A stretch of 6,488 nucleotides of DNA from Candidatus Methanovirga meridionalis (GCA_031289325.1 JAITPS010000177.1:1-6488); one strand, 5' to 3'; shown: positions 1 to 5,740, counted from the stretch's first letter. The notes: a model not told the origin generated them from the sequence alone. Made by a program: numbers and translations.

Positions 1-216
1 TTGAATTTTTAATAATTGAAATAATAATAATTGAATTTTTAATAATTGAAATAATAATAATTGAATTTTTAATAATTGAAATAATAATAATTGAATTTTT
101 AATAATTGAAATAATAATAATTGAATTTTTAATAATTGAAAAATTTTTAATAATTGAAATAATAATAATTGAATTTTTAATAATTGAAAAATTTTTAATA
201 ATTGAAATAATAATAA
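1..216. repeat. AT-rich tandem array with 30-bp and 48-bp units
   Basis: Four identical 30-bp units fill 1-120; each begins TTGAATTTTTAATAATTGAA and ends in ATAATAATAA. Two 48-bp units follow (121-168 and 169-216). Each 48-mer is a 20-bp partial unit joined to a 28-bp partial unit that begins AAATTTTTAATAATTGAA, which is what a 12-bp internal deletion between two 30-mers would give. The array enters from the left edge, so its full length is unknown. Units are identical within each class, which points to recent expansion. There are no unique spacers, so it is not CRISPR. One frame (3-236, +) stays open throughout; see the findings. Confidence 0.95.
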
Positions 217-348
217 ATAATAGAAAATTTTATTAATGTTAATTAATATAAATTATTTTATATGTTTAAAATATTTATATTTAAATTTTTATAAAATGAT
301 TTTTTATTAATATATAATTATAATGCTGGAATGTATTATTAATGTTGA
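217..348. other. AT-rich spacer, no feature recognised
   Basis: This stretch is almost pure A and T. I see no ribosome binding site, RNA gene or convincing reading frame. It separates the left tandem array from the first copy of the dispersed repeat. The similarity to the second copy fades out somewhere around 335-349. Confidence 0.6.
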
Positions 349-450
349 TATAGTCATTATGGAAAAATTCTTAAATTTTAAAACTATACCTTTTTTATTA
401 AATTGTTTAAATTTAAATATTATTTTGTAAAAATATATAATTTTAAATTT

Positions 451-528
451 TAATTAATATAAATAATTTTTAATTAATATAAATAATTTTTAATTAATAT
501 AAATAATTTTTAATTAATATAAATAATT
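451..528. repeat. Four tandem 20-bp repeats inside R1
   Basis: The unit TAATTAATATAAATAATTTT occurs at 451, 471, 491 and 511; the last copy diverges at its final two bases. The reverse complement of R4 holds the same segment once (AATTAATATAAATAATTTT), so this is a local four-fold amplification of one piece of the dispersed element. Confidence 0.9.
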
Positions 529-560
529 AAATAATATGAAAAAATTTTAAATTAATATCT

Positions 561-600
561 TTTAATAATATTTATTTTTTTTTAATAATATTTATTTTTA
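561..600. repeat. Two tandem 20-bp repeats inside R1
   Basis: TTTAATAATATTTATTTTTT is present at 561-580 and again at 581-600, with the final base changed to A. The corresponding segment is single-copy in R2 and R4. This duplication directly precedes the next array. Confidence 0.85.
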
Positions 601-705
601 AAAAGTTATTTATTAAAAAATAAAAGCTATTTATTAAAAAATAAAAGCTATTTATTAAAAAATAAAAGTTATTTATTAAAAAATAAAAGTTATTTATTAA
701 AAAAT
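601..705. repeat. Five tandem 21-bp repeats inside R1
   Basis: Units start at 601, 622, 643, 664 and 685 and begin AAAAGTTATTTATTAAAAAA; units two and three carry GCT in place of GTT. The same segment is single in R3 (5596-5612) and R4 (reverse complement of 6391-6413). The shared GCT variant in adjacent units fits stepwise duplication. Confidence 0.9.
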
Positions 706-824
706 TTATTAAAATCACTGTAATTGTAATTATATTATCTAATTTTTAATATTTTAAATTATGAACTTCTTTAACAATACATTTTTTTGAATTTTATTAA
801 ATTTTTAAATTAAGAAAATCGAAT

Positions 825-914
825 ATTTATTAGCATACTTACTTAGATTTATTAGCATGCTTACTTAGATTTATTAGCATACTTAACTTAGATTTATTAG
901 CATATATGTCTTAG
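825..914. repeat. Four 22-23-bp direct repeats upstream of htpX
   Basis: Units at 825, 847, 869 and 892 share ATTTATTAGCAT followed by ACTTACTTAG or a near variant (22, 22, 23 and 23 bp). A partial fifth copy, ATACTTACTTA, sits at 932-942. They contain more G and C than the surrounding DNA and lie 50-170 bp before the htpX start. A period near two helical turns would place the copies on one face of DNA, as for an operator array, but no binding protein is known, so regulation is inference only. Confidence 0.85.
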
Positions 915-982
915 AAGTTAATGGAAGTACTATACTTACTTAAAAATTAATTATTATACAAAAAAGTATTCAATAAATAATT

Positions 983-988
983 GAGGTG
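983..988 (+). promoter_or_regulatory. Ribosome binding site of htpX
   Basis: GAGGTG lies 7 nt before the ATG at 996 and complements the archaeal 16S rRNA 3' end. This supports the chosen start. The promoter is less clear: TATA-like stretches occur at about 928-936 and 944-958, and I cannot choose between them. Confidence 0.8.
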
Positions 989-995
989 TTATTAA

Positions 996-2015
996 ATGAT
1001 AGAAAATACATGGAAACTTAAATTAAGATTATTCTTAGCAATGGCAATATTATTTGGAATTATATATGCCATATTAATGGTGATAGGAACTTTATTTTTA
1101 GGTGGAGCATCTTTCCAATTGTATGCGATTATTGGAATAGTCATTATGATTGTTCAATATCTTGCTGGTCCAAAAATTGTTGAAATATCTATGGGAGTTA
1201 AATATGTTAGTGAAGAAAAAGCTCCTGACCTCCATAGAATTATTGGGGACTTAGCAAAAATTGCAAATATTCCTAAACCAAAAGTTGGAGTTTCAGAAAT
1301 TAATGTGCCTAATGCATTTGCATTTGGAAGAACAAAAAGCGATGGTAGAGTATGTATTACACGAGGCATGCTAAACATTCTTAAAGAAGATGAAATTAGA
1401 GCTGTTTTAGGTCATGAAATAGCCCACATTAAACATAGTGATATGATAGTAATGACAGTAGTTAGTATGATTCCAATGATTTGTTACTATATTGGAATGT
1501 CTTTTATATTTAGTAGAGGAAATAATGAAAATAATAATAGTGCATTAATTGGTATTTTAGCATTAGGAGCTTATTTCATTGGACAATTATTAGTTCTTTT
1601 TATATCAAGAACAAGAGAGTATTATGCTGATCAAGGAAGTGTTGAATTTGGTAATTCACCTGATAAATTAGCTTCAGCTCTTTATAAATTAGTTTATGGT
1701 GCTTCAAAAGCTGATAAGAATGAAGTTAAAAAATTTAAAGGAACATCAGCATTCTTTTTAAATGATATTGGAAATACAGATTTTGATATTCGGGAACTTT
1801 CTCAACTTGATACAGATCGTGATGGAAATATCTCTGCTTCGGAATTATCTCAACTAAAATATAGGGAAATTCATGTTAAAACTAGAGAAAAATTAATGGA
1901 AGTTTTCTCAACACACCCAAACATGTTGAAAAGGATGAGACGATTATCTGAATATTTAGACAATGAAAAAAATCTCCCCAAAAAACCCGAAAAAAACCTA
2001 ATGACACATATATGA
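996..2015 (+). CDS. htpX: HtpX-like M48 zinc metalloprotease with an EF-hand loop
   Basis: This is a predicted integral-membrane protease of 339 aa that degrades misfolded membrane proteins, as known for the M48B family. Hydrophobic segments lie at about 11-35, 41-58, 150-172 and 184-204. The zinc motif HEIAH is at 140-144 (His140 and His144 as ligands, Glu141 as catalytic base). The third ligand is Glu208 in SRTREYYAD (204-212). The C-terminal FSTHP motif typical of the family is at 304-308. An oddity is DTDRDGNISASE at 272-283, a canonical 12-residue EF-hand calcium loop with acidic residues at positions 1, 3, 5 and 12 and Gly at 6, set in a helical insert before FSTHP. This makes the protein longer than E. 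coli HtpX (293 aa). The ATG follows GAGGTG. The gene stands alone, with repeat-filled DNA upstream. The protease call is firm; calcium control is inferred. Confidence 0.95.
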   Translation: MIENTWKLKLRLFLAMAILFGIIYAILMVIGTLFLGGASFQLYAIIGIVIMIVQYLAGPKIVEISMGVKYVSEEKAPDLHRIIGDLAKIANIPKPKVGVSEINVPNAFAFGRTKSDGRVCITRGMLNILKEDEIRAVLGHEIAHIKHSDMIVMTVVSMIPMICYYIGMSFIFSRGNNENNNSALIGILALGAYFIGQLLVLFISRTREYYADQGSVEFGNSPDKLASALYKLVYGASKADKNEVKKFKGTSAFFLNDIGNTDFDIRELSQLDTDRDGNISASELSQLKYREIHVKTREKLMEVFSTHPNMLKRMRRLSEYLDNEKNLPKKPEKNLMTHI

Positions 2016-2341
2016 TCTAAACTTTTCCTGACTAAAAACCAAATTTCAGATTTAAAATTTCCATCTTCTTTTTACAATGCCGATATTTATAAATAAAGAA
2101 TTTAATTTTATAAAATTCAATTAATTATTGATTAACATTACTTTAAATTAAATTTAAAAGAGATATAACAATATTTGAAAAAAATAATTTTTAAAAAAAA
2201 TAGAATAATTAAATCATGAAAAACAATATAATAAAGCAATTACTAAAAATAAGTTTTCTAAGATAAATTCTCAAGCTTTAAATATAATAATTTTTAAAAT
2301 GACCATCAAATATTTTAAAACCAGTTTATAGGTTGAATATA
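2016..2341. other. Intergenic region between htpX and the sirohydrochlorin gene
   Basis: The T-rich stretch TCTTCTTTTT near 2065-2074 is a plausible archaeal terminator for htpX. A 14-bp palindrome AATTTTATAAAATT lies at 2104-2117, but it is weak evidence in such AT-rich DNA. TATA-like sequence around 2278-2290 (TTAAATATAATAA) could drive the downstream gene. AGGT at 2330-2333 is the only ribosome-binding-like stretch. No RNA gene or long reading frame was found. Confidence 0.5.
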
Positions 2342-2995
2342 ATGGAATGGAATTCACTTTTTTTTAAAATGAAAAACAAGAAAGTTCTTGTAATAGGTTC
2401 AGGAGAAGTTGGATTTAGAAGAGCTGAAAGATTTATTGATGCTGAAAGTGAAGTGATAATAGCTGGAAACAGATTATCAGAAAAATTAAAACAAAAAGGA
2501 GCTATATTAAAGCAAATTGATCTAAATAATAATGACAATAATGTTTTACTAAATGAATTAAAAAAATTAGTTGATTGGGCTGATTTAATAGTTGTAGCAA
2601 GTGACAATCATGAATTAAATGATGAGATTAGTTTAATGGCAGGTGATAAATTACTAAATCGTGCTGATTTTCCACAAAAAGGAAACATTATAGTTCCTAC
2701 TAAATTTAATATAGGTGAGATTGAAATTTCAATTTACACAGGTGGAAAAAGCCCATTAATGGCAAAAGAGCTTATGAAAAAAATATCTAAGTTAATAAAT
2801 ACTAAAGATATTTTACAAATAGAATTACAAGATTATCTTAGAAATATTTTAAAAGGAAAAAAATTAAATCAAAAAGAAAGAAAAGAAGTATTATATGAAG
2901 TTTTCAATGATATTAATATTAAAAAATTAATTGAAAAGGAGGATATAGAAGAAGCAAAGAAGTATATCTTGATGAAAGTAGACTTTGAGAATTAA
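2342..2995 (+). CDS. sirC: Precorrin-2 dehydrogenase / sirohydrochlorin-forming protein
   Basis: This is a 217-aa soluble enzyme of the CysG N-terminal/Met8 family. The family oxidises precorrin-2 to sirohydrochlorin with NAD+, and some members also insert iron. Sirohydrochlorin feeds sirohaem, coenzyme F430 and cobamides in methanogens. The Rossmann nucleotide-binding motif GSGEVG is at 19-24 after the strand KKVLVI. ASDNHELN (86-93) and NRADF (106-110) follow; Asp109 aligns with the catalytic Asp of the family. IEISIYTGGKSPLMAKELMK (127-146) is the family's dimerisation segment. A Lys-rich helical C-terminus completes it. Length is normal for a stand-alone enzyme. I chose ATG 2342 because AGGT at 2330-2333 lies 8 nt before it; an in-frame TTG at 2333 would add three residues. 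There is no adjacent methyltransferase or hemA. The family is clear; the iron-insertion step cannot be read from sequence. Confidence 0.92.
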   Translation: MEWNSLFFKMKNKKVLVIGSGEVGFRRAERFIDAESEVIIAGNRLSEKLKQKGAILKQIDLNNNDNNVLLNELKKLVDWADLIVVASDNHELNDEISLMAGDKLLNRADFPQKGNIIVPTKFNIGEIEISIYTGGKSPLMAKELMKKISKLINTKDILQIELQDYLRNILKGKKLNQKERKEVLYEVFNDINIKKLIEKEDIEEAKKYILMKVDFEN

Positions 2996-3186
2996 AAAAA
3001 ACATAAAAATTTTTCTAACTTCACAAAATCAAAGATTTCATAGAATGTGAAAAGTTTAAAAAATCAAAGGCTTCCAAATTAAACTTTTAAAAACAAAAAT
3101 TAAAAATAAACTTTTAAATGAGAAATTGAAGATTTATATAAATCCTTAAGTTGACAGTAGCATTGACCTTGTTTAATAAAGCAATA
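2996..3186. terminator. Convergent 3' intergenic region with a weak stem-loop
   Basis: AATTTTTCT at about 3008-3015 is a possible terminator for the + strand gene. A 10-bp inverted repeat, AAAAGTTTAA (3050-3059) and TTAAACTTTT (3079-3088), encloses a 19-nt loop. On the minus strand a T-rich tract (reverse of 3089-3107) follows the ATPase gene and could end its transcript. The 10-mer AAAATCAAAG occurs twice (3025-3034 and 3060-3069). All assignments here are tentative. Confidence 0.35.
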
Positions 3187-3203
3187 TTAAGGTGGATAAT
3201 ATG
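3132..3203 (+). promoter_or_regulatory. Orphan promoter-RBS-ATG leading into antisense sequence
   Basis: On the + strand an archaeal TATA-like TTTATATAAAT (3133-3143) is followed about 47 bp later by AAGGTGG (3189-3195) and then ATG at 3201. This is a well-formed gene start. The frame ends after 23 codons because it runs antisense into the ATPase gene. It may be the remnant 5' end of a gene removed by rearrangement, or it may be chance. Confidence 0.3.
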
Positions 3204-4371
3204 AATCTTGATTTTTTCTATATTTTAACCAAGAAACTAACATATAATCCTCTACTTTGTAGAGTGAATTAGTGTGAGATATTATTCCTTTATTTTTAAG
3301 TTTTTTAAGATTTTTTGTGATGGTTCCTTGAGAAATAGTGATTTTTTTGATTAATTGATTCCATTTTAATGCTCCATTGTCAATAAGAGTTGTTATTATT
3401 TCTTTTTCACTTTTAGAAAGTGATGACCATAGTGTTATCCATTTAACAGCTATTTGGTCTAATTTATTGTAAAACTCCTCAATGACCATATCTTCGGTAT
3501 AAACAATGTTATCTGACATTATATTACAGAAACTATTTATATATGCAGGATAGCCTCGTGTACATTTATAAAATCGTTTAAATCCATTTTCATCAAATTT
3601 TATCTCAAGTATTTTTTCTTTAAGGTAATTTTTACATTCTTCTTCTGTAAATGGATCTAAATTAAATTGTATCATCCTATTTCCAAATGCTCCATCAATA
3701 CTATTTAATTTATCTACCATGTCACTTGTTGTTGAAGTGGAACCTGTAAATATATAGCTTACATTATCCTGTTTTTGAGTAAAACTTCTAAATAACCATA
3801 AAAAAGCTTCTGGAGACTTTAATTCACCTATAAATTGGAATTCATCTATGACAATTACAAATCCTTTAATTTTCCCTTTAGAAGAATCAACTATTTTTTG
3901 AGGGTATTCCATTGTAAATTGACTTAATTTTTGACAGTTATCTTTAACTTCTGGAATTGGAATGGTTAAAATTGTTCCAGCTTCTTTAAAATTATAGTCA
4001 TGATTTTTTATATTGGATATTAACTTTTGCACAGAATTATATGTTTTTTTGAATAATTTTTGACTTTCTATTGATTTATTCATCTCATTTAGTAATCTAT
4101 TCATTATTTCTTCTTCAGTTAAATTGCCTTTTTCAAGAGCATATATGTTTGATATGTCAATATATGCAGTTAAAATATTGTTAGGAAGAGAATTAATTAA
4201 TTTTTTTAAAAGAAATGATTTTCCAACACCCCTAAAACCAATAAGAAGAATTTGGTTAGAGACATTATCATTTAAAGTATGTATAAATGATTTAAATTTA
4301 ACTAACTCTTTTTCGCGATTATAAAAATATTTATCAATGTCTTTTGGAACTCCAAGTGGAATAGCAACCAT
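3187..4371 (-). CDS. Archaeal AAA ATPase with C-terminal winged helix
   Basis: This 394-aa protein belongs to the archaeal ATPase family of STAND/AAA-like P-loop proteins common in archaeal accessory regions, whose biological role is mostly unknown. Near the N-terminus FYNREKEL (16-23) is the family's opening motif. Walker A is GFRGVGKS (45-52). Walker B is FVIVIDEF (171-178, Asp176 and Glu177). A sensor-1-like FTGSTSTTS lies at 208-216, and TRGYPAYIN (271-279) is the family's GYP motif. The C-terminus (about 318-382) reads as a MarR-like winged helix with recognition helix SQGTITKNLKKLKNKGII (347-364). All motifs are present, so the protein appears intact. The ATG is preceded by GGTGAA. It is convergent to the sirohydrochlorin gene and shares no operon. 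A nuclease partner or defence role is not visible. The wing plus upstream palindrome allows autoregulation, by inference. Confidence 0.9.
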   Translation of the reverse strand: MVAIPLGVPKDIDKYFYNREKELVKFKSFIHTLNDNVSNQILLIGFRGVGKSFLLKKLINSLPNNILTAYIDISNIYALEKGNLTEEEIMNRLLNEMNKSIESQKLFKKTYNSVQKLISNIKNHDYNFKEAGTILTIPIPEVKDNCQKLSQFTMEYPQKIVDSSKGKIKGFVIVIDEFQFIGELKSPEAFLWLFRSFTQKQDNVSYIFTGSTSTTSDMVDKLNSIDGAFGNRMIQFNLDPFTEEECKNYLKEKILEIKFDENGFKRFYKCTRGYPAYINSFCNIMSDNIVYTEDMVIEEFYNKLDQIAVKWITLWSSLSKSEKEIITTLIDNGALKWNQLIKKITISQGTITKNLKKLKNKGIISHTNSLYKVEDYMLVSWLKYRKNQDSYYPP

Positions 4372-4375
4372 AAAT

Positions 4376-4422
4376 TCACCATTAAATTTTTATATTTAGT
4401 AAAAAACCTTTATTTAAATATA
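4376..4422 (-). promoter_or_regulatory. Promoter and RBS of the ATPase gene
   Basis: On the minus strand TATATTTAAATA (reverse complement of 4411-4422) is a good archaeal TATA box about 40 bp before the ATG. GGTGA (reverse complement of 4376-4380) lies 4 nt before it. The spacing suits a short leader. Confidence 0.65.
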
Positions 4423-4424
4423 AA

Positions 4425-4445
4425 TTACTTTTTTTCAAAAAGTAA
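4425..4445. promoter_or_regulatory. Perfect 9-bp inverted repeat next to the ATPase TATA box
   Basis: TTACTTTTT (4425-4433) and AAAAAGTAA (4437-4445) are exact inverted arms around a 3-nt spacer. The site begins two bases from the predicted TATA box on its upstream side, where archaeal activators and repressors often bind. It would suit a dimeric winged-helix regulator, possibly the ATPase itself; that link is inferred. Confidence 0.45.
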
Positions 4446-4619
4446 CTTTTGATGAGCCTTTTTTTAAAAAAACGTTCATATATATAACAAAAACCTTTAA
4501 AAAATCTTCATTAAAATGATATTTCAAAAATAAATGAATAATTTTCAATTAGAATTATTTTACTAATATAAAAATCTATTTTAATATATGGAGATTATAA
4601 TATTTAAAAGTATTTATTT
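4446..4619. other. AT-rich spacer upstream of the ATPase gene
   Basis: A self-complementary T7A7 run lies at 4459-4472 and a + strand TATA-like CATATATATAAC at 4478-4489, but no + strand gene starts here. Nothing else is recognised. Confidence 0.5.
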
Positions 4620-4736
4620 ATCATACTTTATTTTTTTATAGTTAAAAAGATAACAATAAAATAGTATACTACAACATTTTTTTATAGTATTACATTAACA
4701 ATAAAATTTTATACAACAACTTTTTTTTATAGTAAC
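4620..4736. repeat. Imperfect 45-bp tandem repeat beside the IS remnant
   Basis: TAACAATAAAAT starts at 4651 and again at 4696, exactly 45 bp apart. Each copy continues to a T-rich stretch ending TTTTTTTATAGTA, at about 4677-4689 and 4721-4733. A third, shorter copy ending TTTTTTTATAGTTA lies at 4631-4644. Identity is moderate. The array ends about 25 bp before the left end of the IS remnant. Confidence 0.6.
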
Positions 4737-4760
4737 TTTAAAACCATAAGATATAGTATT

Positions 4761-5306
4761 GGTATTGACCCTGTAATTTACTTAAGTTTTATATACTTAT
4801 ACAAACCAAAAAACGGGTATTGTTCATAAATATATTTGCAGAGTATGCTCTAAAAGTTTCATCAAATGCAAATACAGTTAAACTTGATACTGTGTGTAGA
4901 ACATATTACAAAAAGTTATTATTCAGTAGATGCAGTTATATTGTTGAGTTTTCTAAAACAGGTAAAAAAGGAAGACCTAAAAACCAAACAATTACCATAA
5001 AAGAATTAAAATATGCACAAATAATAAGAGAAAGAGAAGGTCAAATTTAGTTAGTGTTTAAAAAAGGATAGTATATGGAAATTTTGATAATATTAGCAGT
5101 TTTCAAATCTTTACTTCTCATATCGAGCGGGAAAATTTAAATTTAAGAGAGGGAAACAAGAGATTAGGAAGGAAAACATTATTACTTTAAAAAAAGATGA
5201 ATGGTTGCATTTTCATCTTACTTTCAAAATGGCAGCACATAATCTCACTAAACCACATTTTTCACTTAAAAAACTTAATTTAAAAAATATAAAAAGGGTC
5301 AACACC
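4761..5306 (+). mobile_element. Decayed insertion sequence, IS1-like
   Basis: This 546-bp remnant is bounded by terminal inverted repeats GGTATTGACCCT (4761-4772) and AGGGTCAACACC (5295-5306), matching at 11 of 12 bases. TTAAGTTTT recurs further inside both ends. It encloses a broken transposase in the + direction. A complete element should be around twice as long or more, so much of the interior has been lost. I could not find a target-site duplication: the flanks ATAGTATT and TAAAAATA do not match. The right end abuts dispersed-repeat copy R2. A TATA-like TTTATATAC (4788-4796) near the left end may be the old transposase promoter. Confidence 0.8.
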
Positions 5307-5309
5307 TAA
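4820..5309 (+). pseudogene. Broken IS1-like transposase
   Basis: The first open part (4820-5050, TTG start, no ribosome binding site) holds GKKGRPKN followed by LKYAQIIREREGQI, a linker seen in archaeal IS1-like transposases. The reading then shifts frame near 5050. It goes on with an in-frame stop, KRIVYGNFDNISS, then TSHIERENLNLREGNKRLGRKT (about 5116-5181). The Glu in HIER probably equals the last acidic residue of the DDE triad. After a second frameshift around 5182-5192 the text resumes as KKDEWLHFHL and HNLTKPHFSLKK, and stops at 5307-5309, one codon past the inverted repeat. The N-terminal part with the first catalytic Asp residues is missing. Two frameshifts plus stops mean it cannot work. 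The resemblance is to IS1 InsB (IERFN...RKTLSFSK), from memory. Confidence 0.8.
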
Positions 5310-5480
5310 AAATAAATATTATTAAAAAATATTAATCTAAAATTAGTTATATTAATCATAATACATTTATATTATTTAAAATTTAAAATTATAAATTTTC
5401 ATAGAATAATATATAAAATTAAATAATTTAATAAAAAAATTATCATTTCAAAATTTAAGAGCTTTTCCATTATGACTATA
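5307..5480 (-). repeat. Dispersed repeat copy R2, inverted relative to R1
   Basis: Positions 5307-5383 match R4 (6412-6488) without gaps at 70 of 77 bases, in the same orientation. Positions 5384-5480 match R1 (349-450) in reverse complement, best at the 5450-5480 end. R2 therefore links the two parts of the element and gives its longest continuous view. It is cut exactly at the right end of the IS remnant; the missing portion is not found left of the IS. There is no gene here apart from a 23-codon frame shared with R1. Confidence 0.8.
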
Positions 5481-5498
5481 AAGAAATGAATAATGGAA
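5465..5498. repeat. 9-bp stem-loop at the R2 edge
   Basis: TTCCATTAT (5465-5473) and ATAATGGAA (5490-5498) can pair with a 16-nt loop. The left arm is inside the conserved R1/R2 block; the right arm lies in the non-conserved flank. It could be a structural end of the element or chance. Confidence 0.4.
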
Positions 5499-5586
5499 TG
5501 TAAAGGAAAAATTTATGAATATCAAGTCACGAAAAATTTATAAAGTAGAAAAAAGTAATACTAAAAATAGGTTTTTGGAAATCCTA

Positions 5587-5636
5587 TTTATTTTTAAAAA
5601 AGTTATTATTAAGAACTTCATCAAAACCACTATAAG
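5587..5636 (+). repeat. Dispersed repeat fragment R3, upstream of dim2
   Basis: This stretch matches the reverse complement of about 6371-6421 (R4) with four mismatches and one gap over about 49 bases, including AGAACTTCATCAAAACCACT against AGAACTTTATCAAACCAACT. It has the same orientation as R1, whose 591-720 region holds the equivalent sequence in expanded form. Just before it, AAATAGG (5565-5571) and CCTATTT (5583-5589) form a 7-bp stem. R3 and R4 together form an inverted pair around the dim2 gene. Confidence 0.8.
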
Positions 5637-5642
5637 AAAACC

Positions 5643-5714
5643 ATATAATATTTGAAAAGGATATAATATTTGAAAATGATATAACATTTGAAAATGATAT
5701 AATATATTGAAAAT
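5643..5714 (+). repeat. Four 18-bp tandem repeats in the dim2 upstream region
   Basis: Units at 5643, 5661, 5679 and 5697 read ATATAATATTTGAAAAGG with small changes (the third has ATATAACATT, the last ATATAATATATTGAAAA). Each carries a TATA-like ATATAAT. The array ends about 37 bp before the dim2 start codon, so the last unit is the best candidate for its TATA box. Multiple alternative promoters are possible but inferred. Confidence 0.85.
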
Positions 5715-5740
5715 TATTTTTACTTATAATAAGATTGAAA

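Larger units (their letters stand above)
349..725 (+). repeat. Dispersed repeat copy R1, with internal tandem expansions
   Basis: Positions 349-379 match the reverse complement of 5450-5480 at 28 of 31 bases. The similarity continues colinearly: 380-470 aligns at roughly 80 percent, by eye, with the reverse complement of the sequence down to about 5365. Positions 544-580 and 591-616 match the next part of the element, as seen in reverse-complemented R2 and R4 and in R3. The 3' end near 706-720 (ATTAAAATCACTGTA) resembles 5620-5633 (ATCAAAACCACTATA). R1 is longer than the other copies because three of its segments are tandemly amplified (451-528, 561-600, 601-705). No transposase gene or clear terminal inverted repeats are visible, so the nature of the element is unknown. 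The boundaries are approximate. Confidence 0.75.

Noticed and set aside
1..216. CRISPR array or replication origin
   Set aside because: The units are contiguous with no unique spacers and no adjacent cas genes. No origin-recognition-type boxes and no orc1/cdc6 gene are present, so AT-richness alone does not support an origin.
1154..1378. Minus-strand reading frame of 74 codons inside htpX
   Set aside because: It lies antisense within a gene with clear protease motifs, has no ribosome binding site and resembles nothing recognised.
2326..2607. Minus-strand reading frame of 93 codons over the start of the sirohydrochlorin gene
   Set aside because: It is a mirror of the Rossmann-fold coding region, with low-complexity composition and no start signals.
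4124..4324. Plus-strand reading frame of 66 codons inside the ATPase gene
   Set aside because: It is antisense to the Walker A region of a convincing gene and has no ribosome binding site.
3187..4371. The ATPase as part of a defence system
   Set aside because: No nuclease, toxin, helicase or other effector gene is adjacent; its neighbours are a biosynthetic gene and a decayed IS.
4753..5314. Target-site duplication around the IS remnant
   Set aside because: The eight bases on each side (ATAGTATT and TAAAAATA) do not match, and shifting the borders does not give a convincing duplication.
5515..5655. Plus-strand frame of 46 codons from ATG 5515
   Set aside because: It is a Lys/Ile-rich sequence running through R3 and into the 18-bp repeats with only a weak upstream purine run; it is most likely chance in AT-rich DNA.
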